Of a stretch of DNA of 23,038 bases, positions 1-7,042 are shown piece after piece (positions within the stretch are counted from its first letter, which is position 1; each line of letters begins with the position of its first letter). Position numbers and translations under genes: made by a program. This stretch comes from an uncultured Zoogloea sp. (GTDB taxonomy: Bacteria; Pseudomonadota; Gammaproteobacteria; Burkholderiales; Rhodocyclaceae), in the NCBI GenBank assembly GCA_937967645.1, contig CALBTT010000094.1, positions 1 to 23,038 of the forward strand. Direction: 5' to 3'. The notes beneath the pieces are model-generated. The model was not told the origin of the DNA, searched no databases, and worked only from the letters and a program-made list of their open reading frames with translations.

Positions 1-44
1 CACCGAGATCTACACTCTTTCCCTACACGACGCTCTTCCGATCT
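1..44 (+). other. Illumina TruSeq universal adapter remnant (contamination)
   Basis: The first 44 bases match, from memory, the 3' 44 bases of the 58-base TruSeq universal (P5 side) adapter, ending in the familiar CTCTTCCGATCT. The biological sequence begins at 45, where an open BioC reading frame is already running. This is an untrimmed sequencing adapter assembled onto a contig end, not genomic DNA. A TTG that looks like a start at 44-46 takes its first base from the adapter and is not a real start codon. Confidence 0.97.
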
Positions 45-607
45 TGATCGCCCTGGATTTCGCACCGGCCATGCTCAAACGCCAGCCCGCCGGCCTGGCC
101 CTGCCCCTGTGCGCCGACCTCGAACACCTGCCGCTGGCAGACGCCAGCCTCGACGCCCTGTGGTCCAGCTACGCGCTGCAATGGTGCGCTCCGCGCCAGG
201 CCTTGCCGGAGCTGGCGCGCAGCCTGCGGCCGGGCGGCCAGCTGTGGCTCGCCACGCTGGGGCCCGGCACGCTGCAGGAGCTACGGGATGCCTTCCGCCA
301 TGTGGACCAGGAGGAGCACGTGCTCCGCTTCCAGCCACCGGAAGTCCTCGAAGACGCCGCCGAGGACGCCGGCCTGCGCATCCTCGCCAGCGAGCGGGAC
401 ACCCTGCACGCCTGGGCCCCCGACCTGCGCAGCCTGCTGCGCGACATCAAGACCCTGGGCGCCCACCAGACGGGCGCCCCGCGCCGCCGTGCGCCCCTCG
501 GCAGGCAGGCCTGGAGCCGGCTGGCCGCGGCCTACGAGGCGCACCGCACACCAGCTGGCCTGCCCGCTTCCTACGACACCCTCTGGATCATCGCCGAAAA
601 GACATGA
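45..607 (+). CDS. bioC: Malonyl-ACP O-methyltransferase BioC, 5'-truncated by contig edge
   Basis: BioC methylates the free carboxyl of malonyl-ACP with SAM, priming fatty acid synthesis for the pimeloyl chain of biotin. The frame gives about 187 residues against the usual 250 or more, so the N-terminus with SAM-binding motif I (the GxGxG loop) is missing. What remains fits class I SAM methyltransferases of the BioC family: an LDFAPAML segment after the motif I strand, then PLADASLDALWSSYALQW, then a RPGGQLWLATLGPGTLQEL stretch typical of BioC. The C-terminus has the R-rich APRRRAPLGRQAW region and ends YDTLWIIAEKT. The stop overlaps the bioD start by 4 bases (ATGA), so the two are probably translationally coupled. 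The truncation is an assembly edge next to adapter sequence, not a pseudogene. The bio genes expected upstream (bioF, bioH, bioA or bioB) are outside the window. Confidence 0.88.
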
Positions 608-1272
608 CCGCCTACTTCATCACCGGCACCGACACCGAGATCGGCAAGACCTTCGTCACCTGTACCCTGCTCCACAGCGCACGCCAGCAAGGCAAGCGCG
701 CCCTGGGCATGAAGCCCATCGCCGCCGGCGCGGAGACCATCAACGGAGAGTTCCTCAACGAGGACGCCGCCCGGCTGCGTGCGGCGGGCAGCTTCGACCC
801 GGGCCTCGGACTGCTCAACCCCTATTGCCTGGCCAGCCCGATCGCCCCACACATTGCGGCCGCCGAAGAAGGCGTCCGGATCGAGGTCGGCCGCATCCTC
901 GAGGCCTTCGAAGCCCTGAGGGTCCAGGCGGATGTACTGCTGGTGGAGGGTGTAGGTGGCTTCCGGGTGCCGCTCGATGACGATTACGACACCGCCGACC
1001 TGGCCCGGGACCTGGGCCTGCCGGTGATCCTGGTGGTGGGCATGCGCCTGGGCTGCATCAACCATGCCCTGCTCACCGCCGAGGCCATCGCCGCGCGCGG
1101 CCTCCAGCTGGTCGGCTGGGTGGCCAACCAGGTGGATCCGGCCATGCTGCGCTTCGAGCAGAACCTGGAAGCGCTGACCCGCCGCATGCCGGCGCCCCTG
1201 CTTGGCGTGGTGCCCTTCCAGGCGGATGGGGATGCGGCCAAGGCCGCCAGCGACCTGCGTCTACCGGCCTGA
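604..1272 (+). CDS. bioD: ATP-dependent dethiobiotin synthetase BioD
   Basis: This enzyme closes the ureido ring of dethiobiotin from 7,8-diaminopelargonate, CO2 and ATP, the penultimate step of biotin synthesis. It is cytosolic and normally a homodimer. The 222-residue protein has the usual family length. Residues 8-16 read GTDTEIGKT, the BioD form of the P-loop. GMKPIAAG (35-42) carries the conserved Lys of the switch region, and VEGVGGFRVPL near 115-125 is the second signature, followed by VANQVD for adenine recognition. The ATG at 604 sits in an ATGA overlap with the bioC stop, and longer upstream extensions in this frame are only the shadow of bioC. The 3' end overlaps the convergent RNA methyltransferase gene by 12 bases, leaving no room for an intergenic terminator. 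Confidence 0.97.
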   Translation: MTAYFITGTDTEIGKTFVTCTLLHSARQQGKRALGMKPIAAGAETINGEFLNEDAARLRAAGSFDPGLGLLNPYCLASPIAPHIAAAEEGVRIEVGRILEAFEALRVQADVLLVEGVGGFRVPLDDDYDTADLARDLGLPVILVVGMRLGCINHALLTAEAIAARGLQLVGWVANQVDPAMLRFEQNLEALTRRMPAPLLGVVPFQADGDAAKAASDLRLPA

Positions 1273-2046
1273 TGCGCGCATCTGGCGGAGCTGCTCGAAG
1301 AGACACACGGCCGCCGCCACGCCCACGTTGAGAGACTCCATCCCGCCCGGCATCGGAATGATGATGCGGCGGGTGGCCAGCGCCGCCACCGGGCCGGATA
1401 GCCCCTGCCCTTCAGACCCGAACAGCCAGGCCACCGGCCCGCGCAGATCGGTGTCGTAGAGATCCGTGGCATCGACCAGATCAGCGGCCAGGATCTGCCC
1501 CGGATAGCCGGCCAGTGCCGCAGCGGGCTCGACGCCCTCCCGGATGTCCAGATGAAAATGCGCGCCCATCGCCGCCCGCAATACCCGCGGCGACCAGGCC
1601 TGGGCACAGCCGGGGGTCAGCAGCACGTCGCGCAGGCCCACCGCCGCCGCCGTGCGCAGGATGGTGCCGAGATTGCCCGGGTCCTGCACCGCATCGAGCA
1701 GCACACAGCTACCCGCGACCGCCGTCGGGGACGAGTCGGGAACCGCCACCCGGGCCAGCACGCCGCTGGGCGAGTCCACCGGACTGATCTGGGCGAACAG
1801 CCGATCCGGCACCTCGACCAGGCTCTCCGGAGCACAGCGAGCCAGCAGCGTTGCGATCTCGGGCTGCACGCGCCCGCTCTCGCTGACCACCACCTGCAGC
1901 GGACTCACTCCGTGCTGCAGCGCCACTTCCAGCAGATGAGCGCCATCCAGCAGGGTTTCCCCCGCCTTGCGCCGGTCCCGGGCCGAACCGGCCAGCGCCT
2001 GGAGATGCTTGATCGACGGATTGTCCCGGGAGCTGATGTGCTTCAC
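1261..2046 (-). CDS. TrmH/SpoU-family RNA 2'-O-ribose methyltransferase
   Basis: This is probably a SAM-dependent 2'-O-methyltransferase acting on rRNA or tRNA; the exact target cannot be read from sequence. The 261-residue protein begins VKHISSRDNPSIKHL and has an N-terminal substrate-binding domain of about 100 residues containing GETLLDGAHLLEVAL. A SPOUT methyltransferase domain follows with the three SpoU motifs: DAVQDPGNLGTILRTAAAVG (motif 1), AWLFGSEGQGLS (motif 2) and IPMPGGMESLNVGVAAAVCLFE (motif 3), which form the trefoil-knot SAM site. The GTG start at 2044-2046 lies 2 bases after the stop of the CopD-like gene, and homologues in related bacteria are known to start with a similar MKHI segment. 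It is the last gene of the long minus-strand array. RlmB/TrmH-type assignment beyond the family level is not supported. Confidence 0.9.
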   Translation of the reverse strand: MKHISSRDNPSIKHLQALAGSARDRRKAGETLLDGAHLLEVALQHGVSPLQVVVSESGRVQPEIATLLARCAPESLVEVPDRLFAQISPVDSPSGVLARVAVPDSSPTAVAGSCVLLDAVQDPGNLGTILRTAAAVGLRDVLLTPGCAQAWSPRVLRAAMGAHFHLDIREGVEPAAALAGYPGQILAADLVDATDLYDTDLRGPVAWLFGSEGQGLSGPVAALATRRIIIPMPGGMESLNVGVAAAVCLFEQLRQMRASGR

Positions 2047-2048
2047 GA

Positions 2049-2504
2049 TCAGACGGCCAGCCCGAGGGTGGCCACGGCGACGGTGAACGTACCCAGCAAC
2101 AGGTTGATGCCGACACGCTGGCGGATTCGGTTGAGGGCAGCCGCCCCCCCGGCCCAGTTCTCGGCGGCTACCGCCTGCTGCAGCGCCTGCCAAGGGCCAA
2201 ACCAGATGCTGGCAAAGACGGCCACCATCACCAGCCCGATGCCTGCCATGGCATGCCACGCCACCGGCGCCTGGGCGAAGCCAGTGGCGCCCAGCATGGC
2301 AAAGCCGGACCCCACGATCAGCCCGATGGCCAGCCACACCACCCGGAAGAAACGATCCAGCACACCGCACCACAGGGGCAGACGCTGGGCTGGCGGCAGG
2401 GCCAGGGCCGCCGGGCGCAGGCAGAAATGGGCGAAGGCCATTCCACCGACCCACAGGATCACGCCGGCAAGGTGCACGAACAACATCACGTGATGGAACT
2501 TCAT
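2049..2504 (-). CDS. CopD-like integral membrane protein
   Basis: This is a small hydrophobic protein of 151 residues with about four predicted transmembrane helices: roughly residues 6-26 (HVMLFVHLAGVILWVGG), 45-70, 78-98 and 128-148. The His/Trp-containing first helix and the overall plan resemble the CopD-domain family, whose named member takes part in copper handling; here there is no copABC neighbour, so a copper role is not supported. The ATG at 2502-2504 forms an ATGA overlap with the rnhB stop, and a GAGG lies about 10 bases upstream. A start seven codons further upstream (ATG) is possible but lies well inside rnhB. The next gene begins 2 bases downstream. Function is unknown; the family call is moderately sure. 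Confidence 0.75.
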   Translation of the reverse strand: MKFHHVMLFVHLAGVILWVGGMAFAHFCLRPAALALPPAQRLPLWCGVLDRFFRVVWLAIGLIVGSGFAMLGATGFAQAPVAWHAMAGIGLVMVAVFASIWFGPWQALQQAVAAENWAGGAAALNRIRQRVGINLLLGTFTVAVATLGLAV

Positions 2505-3097
2505 CTCAGGTCCTCGTCGGTCCACAGGGGGGGATTGGCGATGATGTCCCGCACCGGGGCAAAGCTACGGCGGTAGATCTCACAGGCACCGTGGGCCCGC
2601 AGGGCCTTCAGGTGCGCCGCGGTGGGATAGCCCTTGTGGCCGGCCAGCCCGTACTGTGGATACAGCCTGTCCAGTTCGACCAGCTGGGCATCCCTGGCCG
2701 TCTTGGCCAGAATGGAGGCGGCCGAGATCTCCTGCACCAGCGCATCGCCTTTGACGATGGCCTCGCAGGGCAGATCCAGCTGCGGGCAGCGGTTGCCATC
2801 CACCAGCACGCGGTCCGGGCGGCGGGCCAGGGCAGCGACCGCCCGCTGCATGGCCAGCATGGAGGCATGCAGGATGTTGAGACGGTCGATCTCCTCGACA
2901 CTGGCCTCGGCGATGGCCCAGGCCAGCGCCTTCTCGCGGATCTCCAGAGCCAGCTTGTCGCGGCGCTTGTCGGAGAGCTTCTTGGAGTCGGCCAGGCCTT
3001 CGATGGGCCGGGCCGGATCGAGGATCACCGCGGCCGCCACCACCGGCCCGCACAGGGGCCCACGGCCCGCCTCATCCACGCCGCACAGCAGGCTCAC
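2501..3097 (-). CDS. rnhB: Ribonuclease HII
   Basis: RNase HII cuts the RNA strand of RNA-DNA hybrids and removes single ribonucleotides misincorporated in DNA. The 198-residue protein opens with LLCGVDEAGRGPLCGPVV, so Asp8 and Glu9 supply two of the four DEDD metal ligands. The other acidic residues lie in the LVDGN strand and in ILAKTARDAQL. LADSKKLSDKRR and YGLAGHKGYPTAAH are further family blocks. The GTG at 3095-3097 is chosen because it overlaps the lpxB stop as GTGA and gives the usual family length. The frame stays open much further upstream, but that stretch is antisense-free shadow of lpxB. Position after lpxB is conserved in proteobacteria; in E. coli dnaE follows, but here a membrane protein gene does. 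Confidence 0.95.
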   Translation of the reverse strand: MSLLCGVDEAGRGPLCGPVVAAAVILDPARPIEGLADSKKLSDKRRDKLALEIREKALAWAIAEASVEEIDRLNILHASMLAMQRAVAALARRPDRVLVDGNRCPQLDLPCEAIVKGDALVQEISAASILAKTARDAQLVELDRLYPQYGLAGHKGYPTAAHLKALRAHGACEIYRRSFAPVRDIIANPPLWTDEDLR

Positions 3098-4245
3098 CGG
3101 CCCGCTCCGCGGATGTAAGGCAGGACCGCGGCCGCGGCGCGGGCCGCGGTGTCCTGGCGCAGGGTCAGGTGCATCTGGGTGAAGGTCTGGACCAGCTCTG
3201 CGGCCTTTTCCTTGTCGGTCAGCCAGGTGTCCAGGGCATCGGCGAGGGCCTGGGGCGTCGCCGCGTCCTGCAGCAGCTCGGGGACTACCTCGCGCCCGGC
3301 CAGCACATTGGGCAGCCCCACCCAGGGCAGGTAGGCCATGCGCCGCATCAAGCGGTAGGACCACTTGCCGATGCGGTAGGTGATGACCATCGGCCGCTTG
3401 AGCAGCGCCGCTTCGAGGGTTGCCGTACCGCTCGCCACCAGCACCACATCGGCGGCGATCATGGCGTCGACGGCATGGCCGAAGAGGATGCGGATGGGCA
3501 GGTCCAGATGGGCATGGCGAGCCAGCGCCTCCTCGAACAGCAGGCGCGTCTCGCGGGTGGTCAGGGGAACCAGGAAGCGCGCCTCGGGGTGGCGCTCATG
3601 CAGCCTTGCCGCCGTGGCGATGTAAGTGTCGGCCAGGTTCCGCACCTCCGACTGGCGGCTGCCCGGCAGAAAGGCGAAGACCGGCACGTCCTCGGGGATC
3701 TGCAGCATCTCCCGGGCCCCGGCCCGATCGGGATCGAGGGGGAACACGTCGGCCAGCGGATGGCCGACATAGCTCACCGGCACCCCTGCCGTCTTGTAGA
3801 GTTCAGGCTCGAAGGGGAACAGGCAGAGCATGTGACTGACCGACCGGGCAATGCCCTTCAGGCGCCCGCGCCGCCAGGCCCAGATCGACGGACTGACGAA
3901 ATGGATGGCCGGGATGCCGCGGTCCTTCAGGCGCTTCTCGAGCCACAGGCTGAAGTCCGGCGCATCCACACCGATGAAGGCCGACGGCGGATCGGCAAGC
4001 AGCTGTTTGAGCAGGCTGCGGCGGATGCCGGAGAGCTCCCGGTAGTTCTTCAGGGCATCCACGTAACCGTGGACAGACAGCTTCTCTGCTGGCCACAGGG
4101 CCTTGAAGCCCATGGCCTGCATCTTGGGCCCACCGATGCCGAAGAACTCCGCGTCCGGAAGATGGCGCTTGAGCGCCTGGATCAGGTGGCTGGCGAGGAG
4201 GTCGCTGGACGCCTCGCCCGCCACCATGGCGATGCGCACCCCCAT
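3094..4245 (-). CDS. lpxB: Lipid-A-disaccharide synthase LpxB
   Basis: LpxB is a peripheral inner-membrane glycosyltransferase (GT19) that joins UDP-2,3-diacylglucosamine and lipid X to form the lipid A disaccharide. The 383-residue length is normal. The N-terminal Rossmann half shows MVAGEASSDLLASHL (about 7-21) and FFGIGGPKMQAMGF. SFVSP-type and IWAWRRGR segments follow near 120-135. The C-terminal half has the conserved FLPGSRQSEV near 193 and ASGTATLEAALLKRPMVITYR for UDP-sugar binding. Start is ATG at 4243-4245, 3 bases after the lpxA stop. The 3' end overlaps rnhB by 4 bases. An imperfect inverted repeat in the last 60 bases encodes the Ala-rich tail and is discussed among the rejected signals. 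Confidence 0.97.
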   Translation of the reverse strand: MGVRIAMVAGEASSDLLASHLIQALKRHLPDAEFFGIGGPKMQAMGFKALWPAEKLSVHGYVDALKNYRELSGIRRSLLKQLLADPPSAFIGVDAPDFSLWLEKRLKDRGIPAIHFVSPSIWAWRRGRLKGIARSVSHMLCLFPFEPELYKTAGVPVSYVGHPLADVFPLDPDRAGAREMLQIPEDVPVFAFLPGSRQSEVRNLADTYIATAARLHERHPEARFLVPLTTRETRLLFEEALARHAHLDLPIRILFGHAVDAMIAADVVLVASGTATLEAALLKRPMVITYRIGKWSYRLMRRMAYLPWVGLPNVLAGREVVPELLQDAATPQALADALDTWLTDKEKAAELVQTFTQMHLTLRQDTAARAAAAVLPYIRGAGR

Positions 4246-4248
4246 GGA

Positions 4249-5022
4249 CTAGCGGACGATGCCACGCCCGGAGTCGGCGATGAAGTCGGAGAAGAGCTGC
4301 AGCTCAGGTACCGAGGCCGCCGCCTCGGCGATCTGCCGGCGGGCCTCGTCGAGGGTCAGGCCGTTGCGGTAGAGGGTCTTGTAGGCCCGCTTGATGGCGG
4401 CGATGCCTTCGGCGCTGTAACCACGGCGCTTGAGCCCCTCGCTGTTGATGCCATGGGGCGAGGCCGGGTTGCCGGAGACCGTCACAAAGGGCGGCAGATC
4501 CTGCAGCAGCACCGTGCCGACGCCACAGAAACTGTGGGCACCCACCCGCACGAACTGGTGCACACCGGTGAAGCCACCGAGGATGGCCCAGTCACCCACC
4601 GTGACGTGCCCCGCCAGGGTCGCGTTGTTGGCGAAGATGGTGTTGTCACCGACGATGCAGTCGTGAGCCACGTGCACGTAGGCCATGATCCAGTTGCCGT
4701 TGCCGACCTTGGTCAGGCCGCCGTCCTGAATGGTGCCGGTGCTGAAGCTGCAGAACTCGCGGATGGTGTTGCCATCACCGATCTCGAGACGGGTCGGCTC
4801 GTTCGCATACTTCTTGTCCTGGGGCTCGGAGCCGAGGGAACAGAACTGGAAGATCCGGTTGTTGCGGCCGATCCGGGTATGCCCCTCGATCACCACGTGA
4901 GGGCCGACGGTCGTCCCCTCGCCGATCTCGACATGTTCGCCGATGATCGAGTAAGGGCCGACCTGCACGCCCTCCGCGAGGCGCGCCGCCGGGTGAACGA
5001 TGGCGGTCGGATGAATGCTCAT
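4249..5022 (-). CDS. lpxA: UDP-N-acetylglucosamine acyltransferase LpxA
   Basis: LpxA transfers a 3-hydroxyacyl chain from ACP to the 3-OH of UDP-GlcNAc, the first step of lipid A synthesis. The 257-residue protein is a left-handed beta-helix made of hexapeptide repeats, visible from IHPTAIVHPAARLAEGVQVG through about residue 185. The VHVAHDC block places His117 and His120; by alignment with E. coli LpxA, His120 is the likely catalytic base (His125 there). The C-terminal helical part starts at NSEGLKRRGYSAEGI. The ATG at 5020-5022 forms an ATGA overlap with the fabZ stop and begins MSIHPTAIVHP; a start five codons upstream would lie deeper inside fabZ. The chain-length ruler residue was not assigned. 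Confidence 0.97.
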   Translation of the reverse strand: MSIHPTAIVHPAARLAEGVQVGPYSIIGEHVEIGEGTTVGPHVVIEGHTRIGRNNRIFQFCSLGSEPQDKKYANEPTRLEIGDGNTIREFCSFSTGTIQDGGLTKVGNGNWIMAYVHVAHDCIVGDNTIFANNATLAGHVTVGDWAILGGFTGVHQFVRVGAHSFCGVGTVLLQDLPPFVTVSGNPASPHGINSEGLKRRGYSAEGIAAIKRAYKTLYRNGLTLDEARRQIAEAAASVPELQLFSDFIADSGRGIVR

Positions 5023-5462
5023 CGCTTGATCGCGCACATGAATTCGGCTTCGGTGGCCAGTTCGCCATTGACCCGCGCCACCGCTTTGAACTTCCAGATA
5101 TTGCGCATCTTGCGCACGATCTCGGCTTCCATGACCAGCTGGTCACCCGGCACCACCGGGCGCTTGAAGCGCACGTTGTCGACAGAAGCGAAATACACGG
5201 TGGAATCATCGTCCGGCGCCGAACCGTCAGTCTTGAAGGCCAGGATCGCCGCGGTCTGAGCCATGGCTTCGATGATCAACACACCGGGCATGACCGGGTT
5301 GTGCGGAAAGTGCCCCGGGAAAAAGGGCTCGTTGATCGTCACGTTCTTGAGGCCGACCACCCGCTTGCCCAGCTCCAGTTCGGTGATCCGATCCACCAGC
5401 AGGAAGGGATAACGGTGCGGGAGATAACGCTTGATCTCGTTGATGTCGATGATTTCGCTCAT
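5019..5462 (-). CDS. fabZ: 3-hydroxyacyl-[acyl-carrier-protein] dehydratase FabZ
   Basis: FabZ dehydrates 3-hydroxyacyl-ACP to trans-2-enoyl-ACP in type II fatty acid elongation and so competes with LpxA/LpxD for hydroxyacyl-ACP. The 147-residue hot-dog fold protein has LPHRYPFLLVDRI at 14-26 and the active-site block FFPGHFPHNPVMPGVLIIEAMAQ, giving catalytic His51 and Glu65. FKRPVVPGDQL is the later family motif. The gene is in the standard lpxD-fabZ-lpxA-lpxB order. The ATG overlaps the lpxD stop by 4 bases and the stop overlaps lpxA by 4 bases, so expression of the three is probably tightly coupled. Confidence 0.97.
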   Translation of the reverse strand: MSEIIDINEIKRYLPHRYPFLLVDRITELELGKRVVGLKNVTINEPFFPGHFPHNPVMPGVLIIEAMAQTAAILAFKTDGSAPDDDSTVYFASVDNVRFKRPVVPGDQLVMEAEIVRKMRNIWKFKAVARVNGELATEAEFMCAIKR

Positions 5463-6487
5463 GATTTCTTTTCCAGTTCGGCGAGCTTCTTCTCGAGCTC
5501 GCGGACCCGCCCGGCCATCGCATCGAGGCGGCGCAGGTGGGCAAAATTCTTGACCCAGTCGGCATGGGTCTGAAGGGGGAGCATGGAGGTGTACACGCCC
5601 GCCTTGTCGATGGACTTGGTCACATTGGTATCGGCCGACACCACGACGTCGTCTGCCACCTCGAGATGTCCGGAGAAGCCGGCCTTGCCGCCGGCCATCA
5701 CACGCTTGCCAATCCGCGTGCTGCCGGCCATCCCAACCATCGCGGCCAGGATCGTGTCGTCACCCACCTGGCAGTTGTGCGCCACGTGGATGAGGTTGTC
5801 GAGCTTGACCCCGTTGCCGATGATCGTATCGTCCAGCGCGCCCCGGTCGATGGTGGTGTTGGCGCCGACCTCAACGTCGTCGCCGAGCACGACCCGCCCG
5901 ATCTGCGGGATCTTGACCCAACGGCGTTCCGCATCGCGGGCAAAGCCCAGTCCATCAGCACCGATGACCGCGCCCGAGTGAAGGATGGCACGGGCACCGA
6001 CCACACAGCCGTCGTAGATCTTGACCCCCGCGTGGAGCAGCGAGTCCGCACCAATCACCACGCCATCGCCGATGACGCAGCCGGCACCGATCACGCAGTT
6101 CTCGCCGATCCGGCAATCGCGCCCGATGACCGCATTGGGACCAACAGAGACCGATCCGGGCAGCTCGGAGGACGTCACCGCGCCCTGCTGCAAGCCCACG
6201 GCGGGCCGCTTGGGCGGATTGAACAGCTGGGCCGCCCGGGCGAAGTAAAGATAGGGGTCCGCAGTGAGGATGCGCGGCTTGTCGGTCAGCCCGGCCGCCT
6301 TGGGCGACAGGATGAAGGCCGACGCCCCGCTGCCTGCCAGACCGGCCGCCAGCTTGGGATTCGACAGGAAGGCCAGTTCGCCCTCGGTGGCCGCTTCAAT
6401 GGAGGCGATCTGCCGGATCCGCACCGAGGGATCGCCGACAAGCTCGCCACCGAGCCGGCTTACGAGCTCGTCAAGGGACAGTTCCAT
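5459..6487 (-). CDS. lpxD: UDP-3-O-(3-hydroxyacyl)glucosamine N-acyltransferase LpxD
   Basis: LpxD adds the second, N-linked hydroxyacyl chain in lipid A synthesis. The 342-residue protein has an N-terminal uridine-binding domain (about 1-100, with ELAFLSNPKLAAGL), a hexapeptide-repeat beta-helix (about 108-290) and a C-terminal helix rich in Glu/Lys (RVRELEKKLAELEKKS). The HVAHNCQVGDDT block gives His234 and His237; His237 corresponds to the catalytic His239 of E. coli LpxD. YFARAAQLF is the conserved end of the uridine-binding domain. The ATG at 6485-6487 is 10 bases after the skp stop with an AAGGCGG upstream. The stop overlaps fabZ. Confidence 0.97.
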   Translation of the reverse strand: MELSLDELVSRLGGELVGDPSVRIRQIASIEAATEGELAFLSNPKLAAGLAGSGASAFILSPKAAGLTDKPRILTADPYLYFARAAQLFNPPKRPAVGLQQGAVTSSELPGSVSVGPNAVIGRDCRIGENCVIGAGCVIGDGVVIGADSLLHAGVKIYDGCVVGARAILHSGAVIGADGLGFARDAERRWVKIPQIGRVVLGDDVEVGANTTIDRGALDDTIIGNGVKLDNLIHVAHNCQVGDDTILAAMVGMAGSTRIGKRVMAGGKAGFSGHLEVADDVVVSADTNVTKSIDKAGVYTSMLPLQTHADWVKNFAHLRRLDAMAGRVRELEKKLAELEKKS

Positions 6488-6497
6488 CCGCGCCGCC

Positions 6498-7007
6498 TTA
6501 CTTGCTGGCTTCGCTGAGTGCCTTGATCACCTTGTCGGTGATGTCGATCCGGGGGCTGGCGTACACCGCCTCCTGGAAGATGATGTCGTACTTGTCAGCC
6601 TCCGCGATCTGCTTGATCGTGCGGTTGGCACGCTCCAGCACGCCCGCCAGCTCTTCGTTACGACGCTGGTTGAGGTCTTCGCGGAACTCGCGTTGCTTGC
6701 GCTGGAAATCGCGGTTCAGATCATTGAACTCACGCTCCTTGTTGCGACGCTCGGCCTCACCCATGGTCATGCCGTTCTTCTCGAGGGCTTCCTGCATGCC
6801 CTGGAGCTGCTTGGCCAGACGCTGGAGGTCCTGGTCGCGCTTCTCGAATTCCTTTTCCAGCTTCTGCTGCGCCTTCTTGGCAGGCGTTGCCTCTTTCATG
6901 ACCCGATCGGAATTGACGAATCCGACCTTGACCGCATCCGCCATGGCCGCCTGGGCAAACCCGGCCAGCAGGAGCGCCGCCAGGGTGGAAATACCGATAC
7001 CTTTCAC
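6498..7007 (-). CDS. skp: Periplasmic OMP chaperone Skp/OmpH
   Basis: Skp is a trimeric periplasmic chaperone that holds unfolded outer-membrane proteins on their way to the BAM complex. The 169-residue precursor starts with a signal peptide (Lys2, hydrophobic core ISTLAALLLAGFAQA, cleavage probably near AMADA, residues 20-24). The mature part begins VKVGFVNSDRVM and then has a long, charged coiled coil, about 40-125, rich in Lys, Glu, Gln and Arg, which forms the tentacle arms. The end, IIFQEAVYASPRIDITDKVIKAL, completes the trimerisation body. The start codon is GTG at 7005-7007 with a strong GGAGG 5 bases upstream. It lies between bamA and lpxD as in most proteobacteria. Confidence 0.95.
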   Translation of the reverse strand: MKGIGISTLAALLLAGFAQAAMADAVKVGFVNSDRVMKEATPAKKAQQKLEKEFEKRDQDLQRLAKQLQGMQEALEKNGMTMGEAERRNKEREFNDLNRDFQRKQREFREDLNQRRNEELAGVLERANRTIKQIAEADKYDIIFQEAVYASPRIDITDKVIKALSEASK

Positions 7008-7012
7008 TCAAA

Positions 7013-7017
7013 CCTCC
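7013..7017 (-). promoter_or_regulatory. Strong Shine-Dalgarno fixing the skp GTG start
   Basis: The minus strand reads GGAGG, five bases, then GTG. No in-frame ATG nearby keeps a complete signal peptide, so this ribosome binding site decides the GTG start for skp. The 35-base bamA-skp gap holds nothing else that I recognise. Confidence 0.75.
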
Positions 7018-7042
7018 GTCTGCAAGCTATGTGCGGCGACCA

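Noticed and set aside
45..607. bioC as a pseudogene or short functional variant
   Set aside because: The missing N-terminus coincides exactly with adapter sequence at the contig edge, so truncation is technical.
3121..3156. Imperfect inverted repeat CAGGAC...GTCCTG with GC-rich arms inside the lpxB 3' end
   Set aside because: It encodes the Ala/Arg-rich LpxB tail, the arms are interrupted, and it lies within coding sequence with rnhB following directly. Likely a by-product of GCG/GCC codons.
3169..5259. Very long plus-strand open frame (696 codons) opposite lpxB, lpxA and fabZ
   Set aside because: It is antisense to three clear genes with complete family motifs. Its protein is low-complexity, rich in Gly, His, Arg and Asp, with no family signature; GC-rich codon use removes stops on the opposite strand.
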